DNA from: a bacterium
GTDB lineage: Bacteria; SZUA-182; SZUA-191; JAJRXT01
Assembly: GCA_024276125.1 (NCBI GenBank)
Contig: JAJRXT010000151.1
Span: forward strand, 1-35,994
DNA length: 35,994 nucleotides
Direction of reading: 5' to 3'
Position numbers and translations under genes: made by a program. A model generated the notes under the pieces. The model saw only the letters and a list, made by a program, of their open reading frames with translations, was not told the DNA's origin and did no database searches. Below, in pieces: positions 7,585 through 17,388 of the stretch; positions within the stretch are counted from its first letter, which is position 1; every line of letters begins with the position of its first letter.

Positions 7585-10500
7585 TTACTCAAAATAAATG
7601 GCGTTTTTACCGAATAATTGCTCAATTTTATCTATCAGTTCTTCAGAAGGGGCTACATTATAATCCGCCCCCGCCCGCATAATTGTTTCTTTTTGCCCGG
7701 GGGATATCATATGGAGAAACAGGATACATGAACCGCGTAAATTAGTTAATTCACCATGTAATGTTTGCAGTGTATCTTCAGATAAACCCGGCAAAAGCAG
7801 CTTAATATGAACTTTTTTGGTAAGACGATGCCTTACATCGGTTAAAAGTGAAGCCTCGCTCGCTCTTAGCTTAGCTACATTATCCTTGATGTATACTTCA
7901 CCCTTTACTATAATAGGCGCATCACCGGTCAATAAATCACCCGCCTGCTGGTATACATCCGGCAGCATAGTCACCTCTGTAAAGCCAGTTAAATCCTCCA
8001 GATTGATAAATCCCATGCGCTCGCCCTTTTTGGTTCTTATTTCCTTAACCGAACTCACCAAGCCCGCCATGACAACCTGAGCGCCATCCGTACAACTTAC
8101 AATGCCCGCTGCATTATGAGTAGTATAACGATCGATTTCCGATTGGTAGCGCGTTAGGGGATGAGCGGTTATATAAAAACCTATTACCTCTTTTTCAGTA
8201 GATAATAATTTGCCCTCAGTCCATTCATCAATAGCCGGAAGCTCCGCATGGACCGGCGTATCTTCTTGAGTCTCTTCAAATAAATCAAACAAACTCGTCT
8301 GCCCCACTAATTTATCCTGTTGAGCGCTTTGACCGATTTCCATAGCTTTATCCACAACCTGCATCAATTGTGCTCTGTAGGCGCCGGTGGAATCAAATGC
8401 CCCGCATTTTATTAAACTTTCAATTACCCGCCGGTTTACGCTTCTTAAATCCACGCGTTTACAAAAATCAAATATTGAAGGGAATAACCCGTCTTTATTC
8501 CGGCAGTCAATAATTTCAAGTACCGCTGATTCCCCAACATTTTTTACGGCAGCCAGCCCAAAACGAATATGCTCTCCAACTACTGTAAAGCTATTGGTAC
8601 TTTCATTTACATCAGGCGGCAGGATTTTTATGTCCATTTCCCTGCATTCGTTTATATATCTTACTATTTTATTTGTATTATCCATTTCACTGGTAAGCAG
8701 TGCCGCCATAAACTCCACCGGATAATGAGTCTTTAAATAAGCCGTCTGATATGAAATAAGCGCATAAGCTGCGCTATGAGATTTATTAAAACCATAACCG
8801 GCAAAATGCGCCATAAGATCAAAAATCTTTTTACCTAAGCCCGCCTTTATATTATTAGCTACCGCACCGGCTATAAACTTTTTGCGCTGACTATCCATCT
8901 CCTTTATTTTTTTCTTACCCATAGCGCGGCGCAAAATATCAGCTTCGCCCAAAGTAAACCCAGCCAGACGGCTGGCAATCTGCATTACCTGCTCTTGAAA
9001 TACCATTACACCGTAAGTCTCTTTTAAAATAGGCTCTAACAGTGGATGATCGTATTTAATCGGTATTTTACCGTGTTTGCGTTTGATAAAATCATCCACC
9101 ATCCCGCTGCCTAATGGACCGGGACGAAACAAGGCTACAAGAGCTATCAGATCGGAGAAATTCTCAGGTATTAAACGCCTTAATAAATCACGCATACCAG
9201 AGCTTTCCAATTGAAATATGCCTACAGTCTGTCCCTCGGAAAGCAGCTTAAACGTAGCGGTATCATCCATAGGAATTTTATCTAAGTCCAAATCTTTTTC
9301 CTGTGACCGGCGGATAAAATCCAGCGTGTTTTTAATTACTGTAAGCGTTCTAAGACCTAGAAAATCCATCTTTAACAGACCGATTTTCTCTAATATACCC
9401 ATGGTATACTGGGTCATCACTTCGCCCTTAGGCCCTTTATATAAGGGCACATATTCCAATAAAGGACGCGGGGTGATTACAATACCTGCCGCATGAGTTG
9501 AGGCATGACGGCTTAATCCCTCCAGGGTTTTAGCGATATCCAGCAATTCGCCCACCTGCCGGTTACCGTCTTTTAGCTGCCGCAGCCTCTCCTCCTGTAA
9601 AATGGCATCTTTTAAGGTTATATTAAGCACATTGGGTATCAGCTTGGCTATTTTATCTACTTCTGCATAAGACATATCCAAGGCCCGGCCAACATCACGG
9701 ATTACGCCTCGCGCCGCCATGGTACCGAAGGTTATAATTTGGGCTACATTTTTTTGACCGTATTTTTGACCTACATAATTTATAACCTCATCGCGGCGCT
9801 CCATGCAGAAATCTATATCAATATCCGGCATACTGACGCGTTCAGGATTTAAGAATCTTTCAAATAATAAATTATGCTCCAGCGGTTCTATATCAGTAAT
9901 ACGCAAAGCATAAGCCGCCAGACTGCCGGCGGCAGACCCCCTGCCCGGTCCTACCGGAATGCCCTTGGAACGGGCATAATTAATAAAATCCCATACAATT
10001 AAAAAATAACCCGAATAACCCATATGCTTAATTATCTTTAACTCATCCATAAGCCGCTTAACCGGCGCCTGAGTTTCATCCTTAATATCCAGACCGGGAT
10101 AACGTTCTTTTAATCCCTGCCAGGCTAAGCTCTCTAAATAGGTATCCAGATTATACCCTTCGGGTACTTCGTAATGCGGTAAATATAATTTATCGAAACT
10201 GAGCTCTAAATTGCAGCGCTCGGCTATCTTTAATGTATTGGATACAGCCTGCGGAGTCTCGGCAAACAAGTCATACATCTGCCGACCGGATTTAAAATAT
10301 AGCTCCTGAGTGGAAAAGCGCATGCGCTTGGCATCGTTTATGTTCTTACCGGTTTGTATGCAAAGCAGGATTTCATGAGCATAAGCATCATTTTTATGAA
10401 TATAATGACAGTCATTACTGGCGACTAAAGGAATATCCAACTCTTTAGCTAAGCATATCAGTTCCTTATTTACTTTATTTTGTTCAGCCATACCGTTTTC

Positions 10501-11040
10501 TTGAATTTCCAGAAAAAAATCCTCACCCCAAATATCTTTATATTCAGAGGCAGACTGCCTTGCTTTTTGCGGCTGGTCCTTTAGCAAAAACTGGGGAATT
10601 TCACCCTTAAGACAAGCGCTCATAGCCACCAGTCCCTTACTGTATTTGGCTAGAATCTCTTTATCCACTCTGGGTTTATAATAAAAACCCTCAAAATAAC
10701 CGGCTGTAACCAACTGCATAAGGTTATGATAACCCTCTTCATTTTTAACCAGTAATACCAAATGATTGGCGCCCTCATGCCCATTGTTTACGGCTCTGTG
10801 TTCAAAACGGCTGCCGGGCGCCTGATAAACCTCACAACCGATAATAGGCTTTATACCCTTACTTTTAGCCAGCCGGTAAAATTCCACCGCCCCAAACATA
10901 TTACCGTGATCGGTTACGGCTAAAGCCGGCATATTATATTCTATAGCCTTATCCAATACGCTGTCCAAGCGGCAGGCTCCGTCTAACAGACTGTATTGAC
11001 TGTGTACATGCAAGTGTACAAATTCTTTATTATTTAGCAT
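7585..11040 (-). CDS. dnaE: DNA polymerase III subunit alpha
   Basis: The replicative DNA polymerase catalytic subunit. The PHP domain begins at HLHVHSQYSLLDG (residues 9-21). The palm carries MPDIDIDFC with the two catalytic aspartates, followed by the finger region with FNKSHSAAYALISYQTAYLK. The helix-hairpin-helix segment, the OB fold (EVTMLPDVYQQ) and a C-terminal tail are also present. At 1151 residues it is full length with no interruption. I place the start at ATG 11040, preceded by GCAGGA. The frame stays open to 11109, but those 23 codons are translated repeat DNA (the TTTCGGGATG palindrome) and are unlikely to be made. Confidence 0.98.
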   Translation of the reverse strand: MLNNKEFVHLHVHSQYSLLDGACRLDSVLDKAIEYNMPALAVTDHGNMFGAVEFYRLAKSKGIKPIIGCEVYQAPGSRFEHRAVNNGHEGANHLVLLVKNEEGYHNLMQLVTAGYFEGFYYKPRVDKEILAKYSKGLVAMSACLKGEIPQFLLKDQPQKARQSASEYKDIWGEDFFLEIQENGMAEQNKVNKELICLAKELDIPLVASNDCHYIHKNDAYAHEILLCIQTGKNINDAKRMRFSTQELYFKSGRQMYDLFAETPQAVSNTLKIAERCNLELSFDKLYLPHYEVPEGYNLDTYLESLAWQGLKERYPGLDIKDETQAPVKRLMDELKIIKHMGYSGYFLIVWDFINYARSKGIPVGPGRGSAAGSLAAYALRITDIEPLEHNLLFERFLNPERVSMPDIDIDFCMERRDEVINYVGQKYGQKNVAQIITFGTMAARGVIRDVGRALDMSYAEVDKIAKLIPNVLNITLKDAILQEERLRQLKDGNRQVGELLDIAKTLEGLSRHASTHAAGIVITPRPLLEYVPLYKGPKGEVMTQYTMGILEKIGLLKMDFLGLRTLTVIKNTLDFIRRSQEKDLDLDKIPMDDTATFKLLSEGQTVGIFQLESSGMRDLLRRLIPENFSDLIALVALFRPGPLGSGMVDDFIKRKHGKIPIKYDHPLLEPILKETYGVMVFQEQVMQIASRLAGFTLGEADILRRAMGKKKIKEMDSQRKKFIAGAVANNIKAGLGKKIFDLMAHFAGYGFNKSHSAAYALISYQTAYLKTHYPVEFMAALLTSEMDNTNKIVRYINECREMDIKILPPDVNESTNSFTVVGEHIRFGLAAVKNVGESAVLEIIDCRNKDGLFPSIFDFCKRVDLRSVNRRVIESLIKCGAFDSTGAYRAQLMQVVDKAMEIGQSAQQDKLVGQTSLFDLFEETQEDTPVHAELPAIDEWTEGKLLSTEKEVIGFYITAHPLTRYQSEIDRYTTHNAAGIVSCTDGAQVVMAGLVSSVKEIRTKKGERMGFINLEDLTGFTEVTMLPDVYQQAGDLLTGDAPIIVKGEVYIKDNVAKLRASEASLLTDVRHRLTKKVHIKLLLPGLSEDTLQTLHGELTNLRGSCILFLHMISPGQKETIMRAGADYNVAPSEELIDKIEQLFGKNAIYFE

Positions 11041-11080
11041 TATTTTTTTCCTGCTTGTTTTATTATTATCAGCAGATTTT

Positions 11081-11206
11081 ATGTTTCGGGATGGGACACC
11101 CAGAAACATAGAGTATTTCCGCTTTTGTCATTCTGAGGCTGAAAGCCGAAGAATCTGCTCGCTATTGCGCGGGGGGATTCTTCGGCTTGCCGCCTCAGAA
11201 TGACAG
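11081..11206. repeat. TTTCGGGATG palindrome followed by TGTCATTCTGA element, copy 2
   Basis: ATGTTTCGGGATGGGAC with GTCCC-type and AGAAACAT arms at 11081-11110 is followed by the palindromic unit at 11126-11205 (TGTCATTCTGAGGC ... GCCTCAGAATGACA), with inner arms CCGAAGAATC/GATTCTTCGG. This pair stands in the dnaE leader, where it could influence dnaE transcription. Confidence 0.8.
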
Positions 11207-11238
11207 CTAATAGTATCCTCTCTATTTGTTATATCCCC

Positions 11239-13119
11239 TTATGGATAGGCCAATAAAAGCTCCAAAGGCTCATCCAAACGCGTATGTTTATCATAATATA
11301 AAGTAGATAATTTATACATTTGGTCTAAAATAAAACCGGCGAGCGGATTATCAGGATTATATTGTATAACCTTTTTACAGCTTGCTCTTGACTTTTATTT
11401 CCATCCATACAACAAGTATAGGGAGCCTAAGCTCAACTGAGCTAAAGAACGCGGTTTTTGAGAGCTGATATTTTTAGTCACATCCATTTCGCTGAATGGA
11501 TATTCTGCAATAGCGCCTTCAGCCTGCACCAAGTGTTTGTGTGCGGTAGATAAATCACCTTTTGTAGTATAAATATTAGCTAAAACCAGGTGAGCCAAGG
11601 GCTGAGCGCTGTTGATTACTTCTAACACCGGCAGGCAGCTGTTTATAGCCTGTTTTAGATTACCCCGCATATGATAAATAATAGCTTTTAGAATATAGGC
11701 GTCTGAAAAAGATGATTCCTGCGCGATTACCTTGTTTAGGTGATTGATAGCCAAGGAAAATTGACCTTTATCCAAATAACAAAACGCCAAAAAATAATGA
11801 GCCAAAATATTGTACCATTGGTTTTTCATTTCAAAGCGTTTCGGCACTACTAAATTAGGATACATTTTAAGGTAAAAACTCCGCCCGGCTGTATCAAGCG
11901 CACTTTTTGCTTCAAAAAAATCATTTAGGGTCTCTTGCGCCTGTTCCCATTCCATAGCCTGCATATAAGCTGCGCCTTTTAATAGATTAATTTTCTCAAA
12001 ACTGTAAAACCGATTTAATATCTCATTGGATTTAGCTATGGCTTTATCCCATTGTTTAGTTCTAAGATAAAGTTTAGTTAGTGAAAATTGGGCTTCAAAA
12101 ACTTCCGGTCTGATAAATACCAGGCTTTCAAAAGCAGCTATAGCTTCACTCCAGCGCCCTAGGTTTTGATAAGCCAGCCCCAGCGCCAAATTGGTTTCAT
12201 TAATTTCGTATTTAGCCAATCGGGCTTTAATCAGTTCCTCAAGAGCCTTCTCGTTTTTACCTTTTAATAAATGAATGCGGCCTAGAATGTAGTTAGCGCT
12301 GGGTTCGCCGGGGTCTAACTCAACAATTTCATTAGCTTGCACCTCAGCTTCCTCATACATATTTTGCTTAAAGTAAAGTTCCGCTAATTTAACCCTTATA
12401 TAAACCCCTTCCGGGTCCATCTCAATTATTTTTCTATACAAATCGCCTAATATATCATATTGCTTATTTTTAGTATAAATTTGAGTTAACAGTTTGTAAG
12501 CATCAACATTGTCCGGTTTTAATTCAATTGTCTTTTTAAGTAATTCTACCGTCTGTTTATCGTTTTTATTTTTAATACTTATTTTTACTAACTTCATATA
12601 TATTTCGATTGAATTCGGCCTCTTTTTTAATACCTGATTATAATGGTACCTAGCCGCATCAAATTTTTCTGTCTTAAAATACACATCTCCCAGCAGAGCA
12701 TGTAGTTCGGTATTATCGGGCACCCTATCCAAGAGATAGTTTCCTTTAGCAATAGCGCTATCCGTATCGCCCGTTACATAGTATATCCGCATAAGACGCA
12801 GGTGTGTATCTATATGCCCCGGCTTTAATTTTAAAAATTGATTAAAATAACCGACAGCCTCTTCAGTACCGCCTATTTCCTGGTAGGTTACTCCTAGATA
12901 GTAGTAAGGCTGATCAAAGGCAGGGTCCAAGCGCAAGGCATACTTAAATTCCAAAATAGCGCTGCTCATATTTTGCTTTTTATAAAACTTCAAACCTTCA
13001 GCAAAACGCAGACGGCTGTTTTCCTCTGGAGTATGAGTTTTCTCACAACTTAAGACCCCAGAGGACACGGAGAACATTAATATTATCAGAATATATTTTT
13101 TAAAATGCGCAAGGCTCAT
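11239..13119 (-). CDS. TPR-repeat lipoprotein with an in-frame TAA near its 3' end
   Basis: The signal sequence ends in GVLSC, a lipobox-like site at about residue 25. About a dozen tetratricopeptide repeats follow (such as YYYLGVTYQEIGGTEEAVGYF and LHALLGDVYFKTEKFDAARYHY). The frame meets TAA at 11395-11397 after 574 codons. It then continues in the same frame for 51 more codons to a TAA at 11239; these encode KKVIQYNPDNPLAGFILDQ, the typical end of another TPR unit. The gene therefore looks like a 626-codon gene broken by one nonsense codon or one base error. ATG 13119 overlaps the prfB stop (ATGA), so the two are translationally coupled. TPR lipoproteins act as scaffolds in envelope or secretion assemblies; the partner is unknown. 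Confidence 0.8.
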
Positions 13120-14220
13120 GAAAGCTGTTTCCTAAGATAAGCCTGAATAAACAGATCGATTTCTCCGTTCATAACAGACTCTACATTACCTATTTCCGCC
13201 GAAGTGCGATGATCTTTTACCAATTGATATGGTTGGAAAACATACGAACGGATTTGGTTGCCCCAAGCGATTCCCTTTTTTTCAGCTTCAAGTTCTTCCT
13301 GTATTCCTTGGCGTTCTTTTAATTGATATTCATCAAGCCTGGAGCGCAACACCTTCATAGCGGTATCTTTATTGCGATGCTGCGAGCGTTCATTCTGACA
13401 TTGAGCTACAATACCGGTAGGTATGTGAGTAATACGTACGGCGGAATCGGTTACATTTACATGCTGCCCGCCGGCTCCGCTGGAGCGGTATGTATCAATT
13501 CTTAAGTCAGCCGGGTCCAAATCAAGCTGGATATCTTCATTGATTTCAGGACATACGAATACCGATGCAAAAGATGTATGCCGCCTTTTGTTGGCATCAA
13601 AAGGCGAAATACGCACCAAGCGGTGAATGCCGAATTCTGCCTTTAGATATCCATAAGCATAATCGCCGCTTACTGTAAAGGTTACGCTTTTTATACCGGC
13701 TTCCTCTCCGGGTAGTAAATCCACTAACTGAACCTTATAGCCTTTTTTCTCAGCCCACTTGGAGTACATTCTAAACAGCATTTCAGCCCAATCTTGGGAT
13801 TCAGTCCCGCCGGCGCCCGGATGTATGGCTACAATAGCATTATTTAAGTCATGCTCTCCGCTTAAAAGCGTTATAAACTGGAGTTTGTCCAATTTATCTT
13901 CCAACCCGCTTAATTCTTCCTCTAATTCGGGCATCCATGAGTCATCCGCCTCGGCCTCGGCCTCCTGGATTAATTGGCACAAATCATCACTCTGCCCCTT
14001 TAATTCATTCCAATCATCTATTTTAGTTTTAAGCTGCGAGCGTTCTTTTAAGACTTTTTGTGCGGCTGTATTATCCTGCCAAAAATCAGGCTTAGTTGTT
14101 TGTTCATCCAATTTGTTTAATCTGTTCTCTTTTGCTGCTAAGTCAAAGATGACTCCGTAAATCATGAATTGATTTTTGAGATTGTTTCAATCTTTTATTT
14201 AATTCTTCAAACAATTGCAT
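13116..14220 (-). CDS. prfB: Peptide chain release factor 2, with programmed +1 frameshift
   Basis: Releases peptides at UGA and UAA. The SPF codon-recognition tripeptide is in VRISPFDANKRRHTSF, and the catalytic GGQ is in SSGAGGQHVNV. The coding sequence starts at ATG 14220 with AAAGGGGAA upstream. Its first 25 codons (MQLFEELNKRLK...LRSHL) run into an in-frame TGA at 14143-14145. Ribosomes must slip +1 at CTTTGAC to enter the long frame (DLAAKENRLN...). This gives 367 residues, the normal RF2 length. The first 22 bases overlap the end of lnt, and the stop overlaps the TPR gene by ATGA, forming an lnt-prfB-TPR operon. Confidence 0.97.
14142..14157 (-). promoter_or_regulatory. prfB recoding site (CTTTGAC with upstream SD-like element)
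   Basis: On the minus strand the order is CGGAG (14153-14157), four bases, then CTT-TGA-C (14142-14148). It matches the classical RF2 autoregulatory signal: when RF2 is scarce, UGA is read slowly and ribosomes slip from CUU to UUU. Its retention indicates that UGA still serves as a stop read by RF2 here. Confidence 0.93.
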
Positions 14221-15761
14221 TTCCCCTTTAGTCTAAAAACACGAAATATCCATAGTCCATATATTATTATACACAGCCAGCTAAAAACATCTCCATATTC
14301 GGCATAAAAGGTTTTATTTTTAATAAGCCGGATATTCCCTATCAGATAATCCTCTACAAAGATATGACTGGCGGACATAATTTGCCCGGTAGGATCAATA
14401 AAGCCGGAGATTCCGGTATTTGCGGCGCGTACGACATAGGTATGATTTTCCACCGCGCGCAAAACAAGCATGGAAAAATGCTGTAATGGCGCCGAAGTAT
14501 CCCCGAACCAGGCATCATTGGTAATATTTACCAAAAATTGAGCGCCCCTGTCAAAAAACTTACGCACCAATTGGGGGAAAATAACTTCAAAGCAAATTCC
14601 CACCCCGAATTTTCCCTGAGGAATTTGCAGGATTTTATATTCTTCCCCGCTGCTGAAATCACCAACTTGGGCAACCAGCTTGCCGGCAAAACCCAGAATA
14701 CTTTTTAATGGAATATATTCCCCAAACGGCACCAAATGAATTTTATGATATCTTACGGCAACACTTTTTGATGCTGAGACTAAATATGCGCTATTATATA
14801 ATTTAGGTTTAGGCAGGGCAAATTCATAGCTGGGACTGCCGAATAAAAGCCAGCTTTTCCAAGAGACCGTCCAATCAAAAATTTGGGCTTGATATTTTTC
14901 ATCAGATTGAAAATAAAAGGGCGTTGCCGTCTCCGGCCAGACTATCAATTGAGGCGCAGCGCCTGCCGCTTCATCGCTTAAGCGCTTGTATATGTTCATG
15001 GTAGCATCTTGATAAGCCGGGTCCCATTTTTTATCCTGCTGGATATTACCCTGAATAAGCGCTACTTTAAGCGGAACATATTTTTGTACTTCTTGATTTA
15101 AAGACTCAACCCTCCAAAAACCATAACTTAAGCATAAAATAATAATGATAGCACAACCGGCAACAATCCGCCAGCAGGGAATTAAACCAGTAGAATCATC
15201 TGTATTCATAAACCGCCAGATAGCGGCGGCCAAGCAATAATTAACCAGTAATATCAGAAACGAAACCCCGTATACGCCCGTTATATCGGCTATTTGAATT
15301 ATCCATAAATTAAGATATTGAGAATACCCTAAAAGCGCCCATGGAAAGCCGGAAAGCATAAAAGTACGTAAATATTCCAAGCTCACCCACAAAAAAGGCG
15401 CAGCAAATAAAAAAGAGTCCCCGCATATACTGTATCCCCATGCTGACAAAGCGGTAAAAACGCCTATATATAAGGCCATATAAGCCGCTAATACAAGCAG
15501 CAACGCTATGCTTAAGAACCAATTAAGCTTACCGTACTGACTTAAGGTATAGGCCACCCAATAAATGGCGCCCAAATAGTGTATAATACCGCACAAAAAC
15601 CCCAGATAAAACGAGCGTCGTACATCTTGATTATAACTAACTAAAATTAGCGGTATCAAGGCTGCCCAGGCTAAAACTTCCAAGTTAAAATTAGGAAAAG
15701 AAAGCGTAAGCAGGCAGCCGGAAAATACAGCCCCCCATATGGATTTATTTTTCATAAGCAT
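14199..15761 (-). CDS. lnt: Apolipoprotein N-acyltransferase
   Basis: Adds the third acyl chain to lipoproteins at the outer face of the inner membrane. The N-terminal half holds about six membrane helices, and the C-terminal half is a nitrilase-like domain. The catalytic triad is visible as Glu277 (VWPETATPF), Lys340 (YHKIHLVPFGEY) and Cys390 (GICFEVIFP). At 520 residues it has normal length. There are two possible ATG starts (15761 and 15755), neither with a clear ribosome binding site. The 3' end overlaps the start of prfB. It fits the predicted lipoproteins encoded nearby. Confidence 0.97.
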   Translation of the reverse strand: MLMKNKSIWGAVFSGCLLTLSFPNFNLEVLAWAALIPLILVSYNQDVRRSFYLGFLCGIIHYLGAIYWVAYTLSQYGKLNWFLSIALLLVLAAYMALYIGVFTALSAWGYSICGDSFLFAAPFLWVSLEYLRTFMLSGFPWALLGYSQYLNLWIIQIADITGVYGVSFLILLVNYCLAAAIWRFMNTDDSTGLIPCWRIVAGCAIIIILCLSYGFWRVESLNQEVQKYVPLKVALIQGNIQQDKKWDPAYQDATMNIYKRLSDEAAGAAPQLIVWPETATPFYFQSDEKYQAQIFDWTVSWKSWLLFGSPSYEFALPKPKLYNSAYLVSASKSVAVRYHKIHLVPFGEYIPLKSILGFAGKLVAQVGDFSSGEEYKILQIPQGKFGVGICFEVIFPQLVRKFFDRGAQFLVNITNDAWFGDTSAPLQHFSMLVLRAVENHTYVVRAANTGISGFIDPTGQIMSASHIFVEDYLIGNIRLIKNKTFYAEYGDVFSWLCIIIYGLWIFRVFRLKGKCNCLKN

Positions 15762-16079
15762 TATTTTGATATTTATGTTTTGGTATGTCCCATGCCGACA
15801 AGATCAGAGAGTTTTTTTACCGTCATTCTTAAGCGAAGCGCAGCGGAGAATTTATGTTTCTATAATAGGTTTTAATCATGTCATTCTGAACGAAACGAAG
15901 TGGAGTGAAGAATCTAGTCGCATACGTAGGCTGTAGATTCTTCGGCCTACGGTCTCAGAATGACAAATAGAGATAACCTAATGTGTCGGTATGTCCCATG
16001 CGTAAAACAAATTGCTCGCCGCTAGGCGTTTCGGGGCGAGACACCCCGAAACATAAATTAATTCCCGAATTGTTTGGGG
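15762..16079. other. Repeat-filled spacer upstream of lnt
   Basis: No gene. It holds a partial palindrome near 15822-15852, the complete TGTCATTCTGA element at 15879-15965, two copies of a GGTATGTCCCATGC motif (about 15782 and 15990), and a GTTTCGGGGCGAG/ACACCCCGAAAC palindrome at 16027-16053. The promoter of lnt is probably here but no convincing -35/-10 pair was seen. Confidence 0.6.
15879..15965. repeat. TGTCATTCTGA palindromic repeat, copy 3
   Basis: Starts TGTCATTCTGAACGAAACG and ends GGTCTCAGAATGACA, with inner arms GAAGAATCTA and TAGATTCTTC. About 87 bp, nearly the same as the element at 4919. Confidence 0.85.
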
Positions 16080-16661
16080 TTAAGTTACTGCTTTTCTATA
16101 TTTATTTATATTTATCGCATAAATAATCAGGGAGCCGATAGAAAAAAAGATCGTAGAGCGCCAAGCCCACCTGATTACATGCTCTTCTAATTGTAATAAC
16201 ACAACAACGATAGTTGTCATCTGTGAGAAAACCATAAATTTGCCGAATAAATGAGGAACGGCTACAAATGATTTTTCTAATACCAGCAGGAAAAAACACC
16301 AGGCGCCCAATACAAAAATATCTCTGCTGACAACTATTATAGTAGCCCACATAGGAAAATTGTATTTAACTGAAATAACGACAAAAGCAACATCAGCGCT
16401 TATTTTGTCAGCTACTGGATCAAGAAAAGTCCCTAAGGCGTTCGGCTGTCCCCATTTTTTTGCGATAGTGCCGTCAATACAGTCGGTAAAAACCATTACA
16501 ACGACTGTAACAATTCCCCAGAAATGCAAAAACGGGTACTTATCGGAATATAAAAGACATAACGCAAAGATTGGCGTAAGCACTATTCTGGATGCCGTCA
16601 GAGTATTTGCGATATTATTTGCCAGATTTGGATTTTTAATCTTTTTTAAAGTAGCTAACAT
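16080..16661 (-). CDS. pgsA: CDP-alcohol phosphatidyltransferase (PgsA-like)
   Basis: Membrane enzyme of phospholipid synthesis, most likely CDP-diacylglycerol--glycerol-3-phosphate phosphatidyltransferase. The family signature D-x2-D-G-x2-A-R-x8-G-x3-D-x3-D is present at residues 60-85 (Asp60, Asp63, Gly64, Ala67, Gly77, Asp81, Asp85), but the usual Arg is Lys68. About five membrane helices, 193 residues, normal length. PgsA is chosen over other CDP-alcohol transferases by size and the N-terminal NNIANTLTASRIVLTP motif. It begins inside the 3' end of scpA (26-bp overlap), so the two are co-translated. Confidence 0.88.
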   Translation of the reverse strand: MLATLKKIKNPNLANNIANTLTASRIVLTPIFALCLLYSDKYPFLHFWGIVTVVVMVFTDCIDGTIAKKWGQPNALGTFLDPVADKISADVAFVVISVKYNFPMWATIIVVSRDIFVLGAWCFFLLVLEKSFVAVPHLFGKFMVFSQMTTIVVVLLQLEEHVIRWAWRSTIFFSIGSLIIYAININKYRKAVT

Positions 16662-17388
16662 TTTTTTTTAACAAAATCCCTTCTTTAATTAGACAGATTA
16701 TAATTTGTCCAAAATATACAGGCTGATACAGAACAATTTTTTGGTGGCGGACCAGCTCTAAGAGAGCCAGAAATGTGATTATTATCTCTGTTTTGTTCTG
16801 CATACCGCCGAAGAGTTCGTAAAAACCGAGCCGTTTTTTAAGTATAATTTTACTTAAAATCAGTTCCATTTGATCTTCAATACTTATATCTTCAGCTGGT
16901 TTTATTTCATAGTAATTGATTAAGGGAACCTGTTTTAGTACATTCTTAAAACATCGCAAAAGCTAAAATAAAGAAAGCTCCAGTTTGATATCGCGGCAAA
17001 CCAAATCTTCCGGTACCTCTACTGTGCGGGTAAATAATTCCTGTCTGTTTGCTTCATATTCCCGCAAGTTGAGCGCTATATTTTTAAAACGTTGGTAGTC
17101 CAAAAGTTTACTTACCAGAAGTTGCTGCGGGTCATCTTCTTCATCTTCATCATCGGCAATAGAAGGCAATAGGCTTTTTGATTTTATATACATGAGGCTG
17201 GCCGCCATTACCAAAAACTCACCTGCGATATCCAGATTCAGTCTTTTCATTAGCTCTAAATATTGCATATATTGTTTGGTAATCAGGGCAATAGGAATAT
17301 CATAGATATCCAGCTCATTTTTTTTGATAAGGTGTAAGAGTAAATCCAGAGGGCCTTCAAAAATTTCAAGCTTTACCTGATACGACAT
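16636..17388 (-). CDS. scpA: Segregation and condensation protein A, interrupted by in-frame TAG
   Basis: ScpA is the kleisin that links SMC heads with ScpB in chromosome condensation. Residues 1-141 hold the N-terminal kleisin domain (FEGPLDLLLHLIKKNELDIYDIP). The frame then meets TAG at 16963-16965 in place of the usually acidic residue of the 'SLFDLL' motif. It continues in the same frame (LLRCFKNVLKQVP) to the C-terminal winged helix (TEIIITFLALLELVRHQKI). The total is 250 codons, the normal ScpA size. No base insertion is needed, only one changed codon. A TTG at 16959 could restart translation, giving a split protein. scpB is not adjacent. Confidence 0.9.

Noticed and set aside
11041-11109. 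N-terminal extension of dnaE by 23 codons
   Set aside because: The extension translates a palindromic repeat; ATG 11040 has a ribosome binding site and gives the usual DnaE N-terminus.
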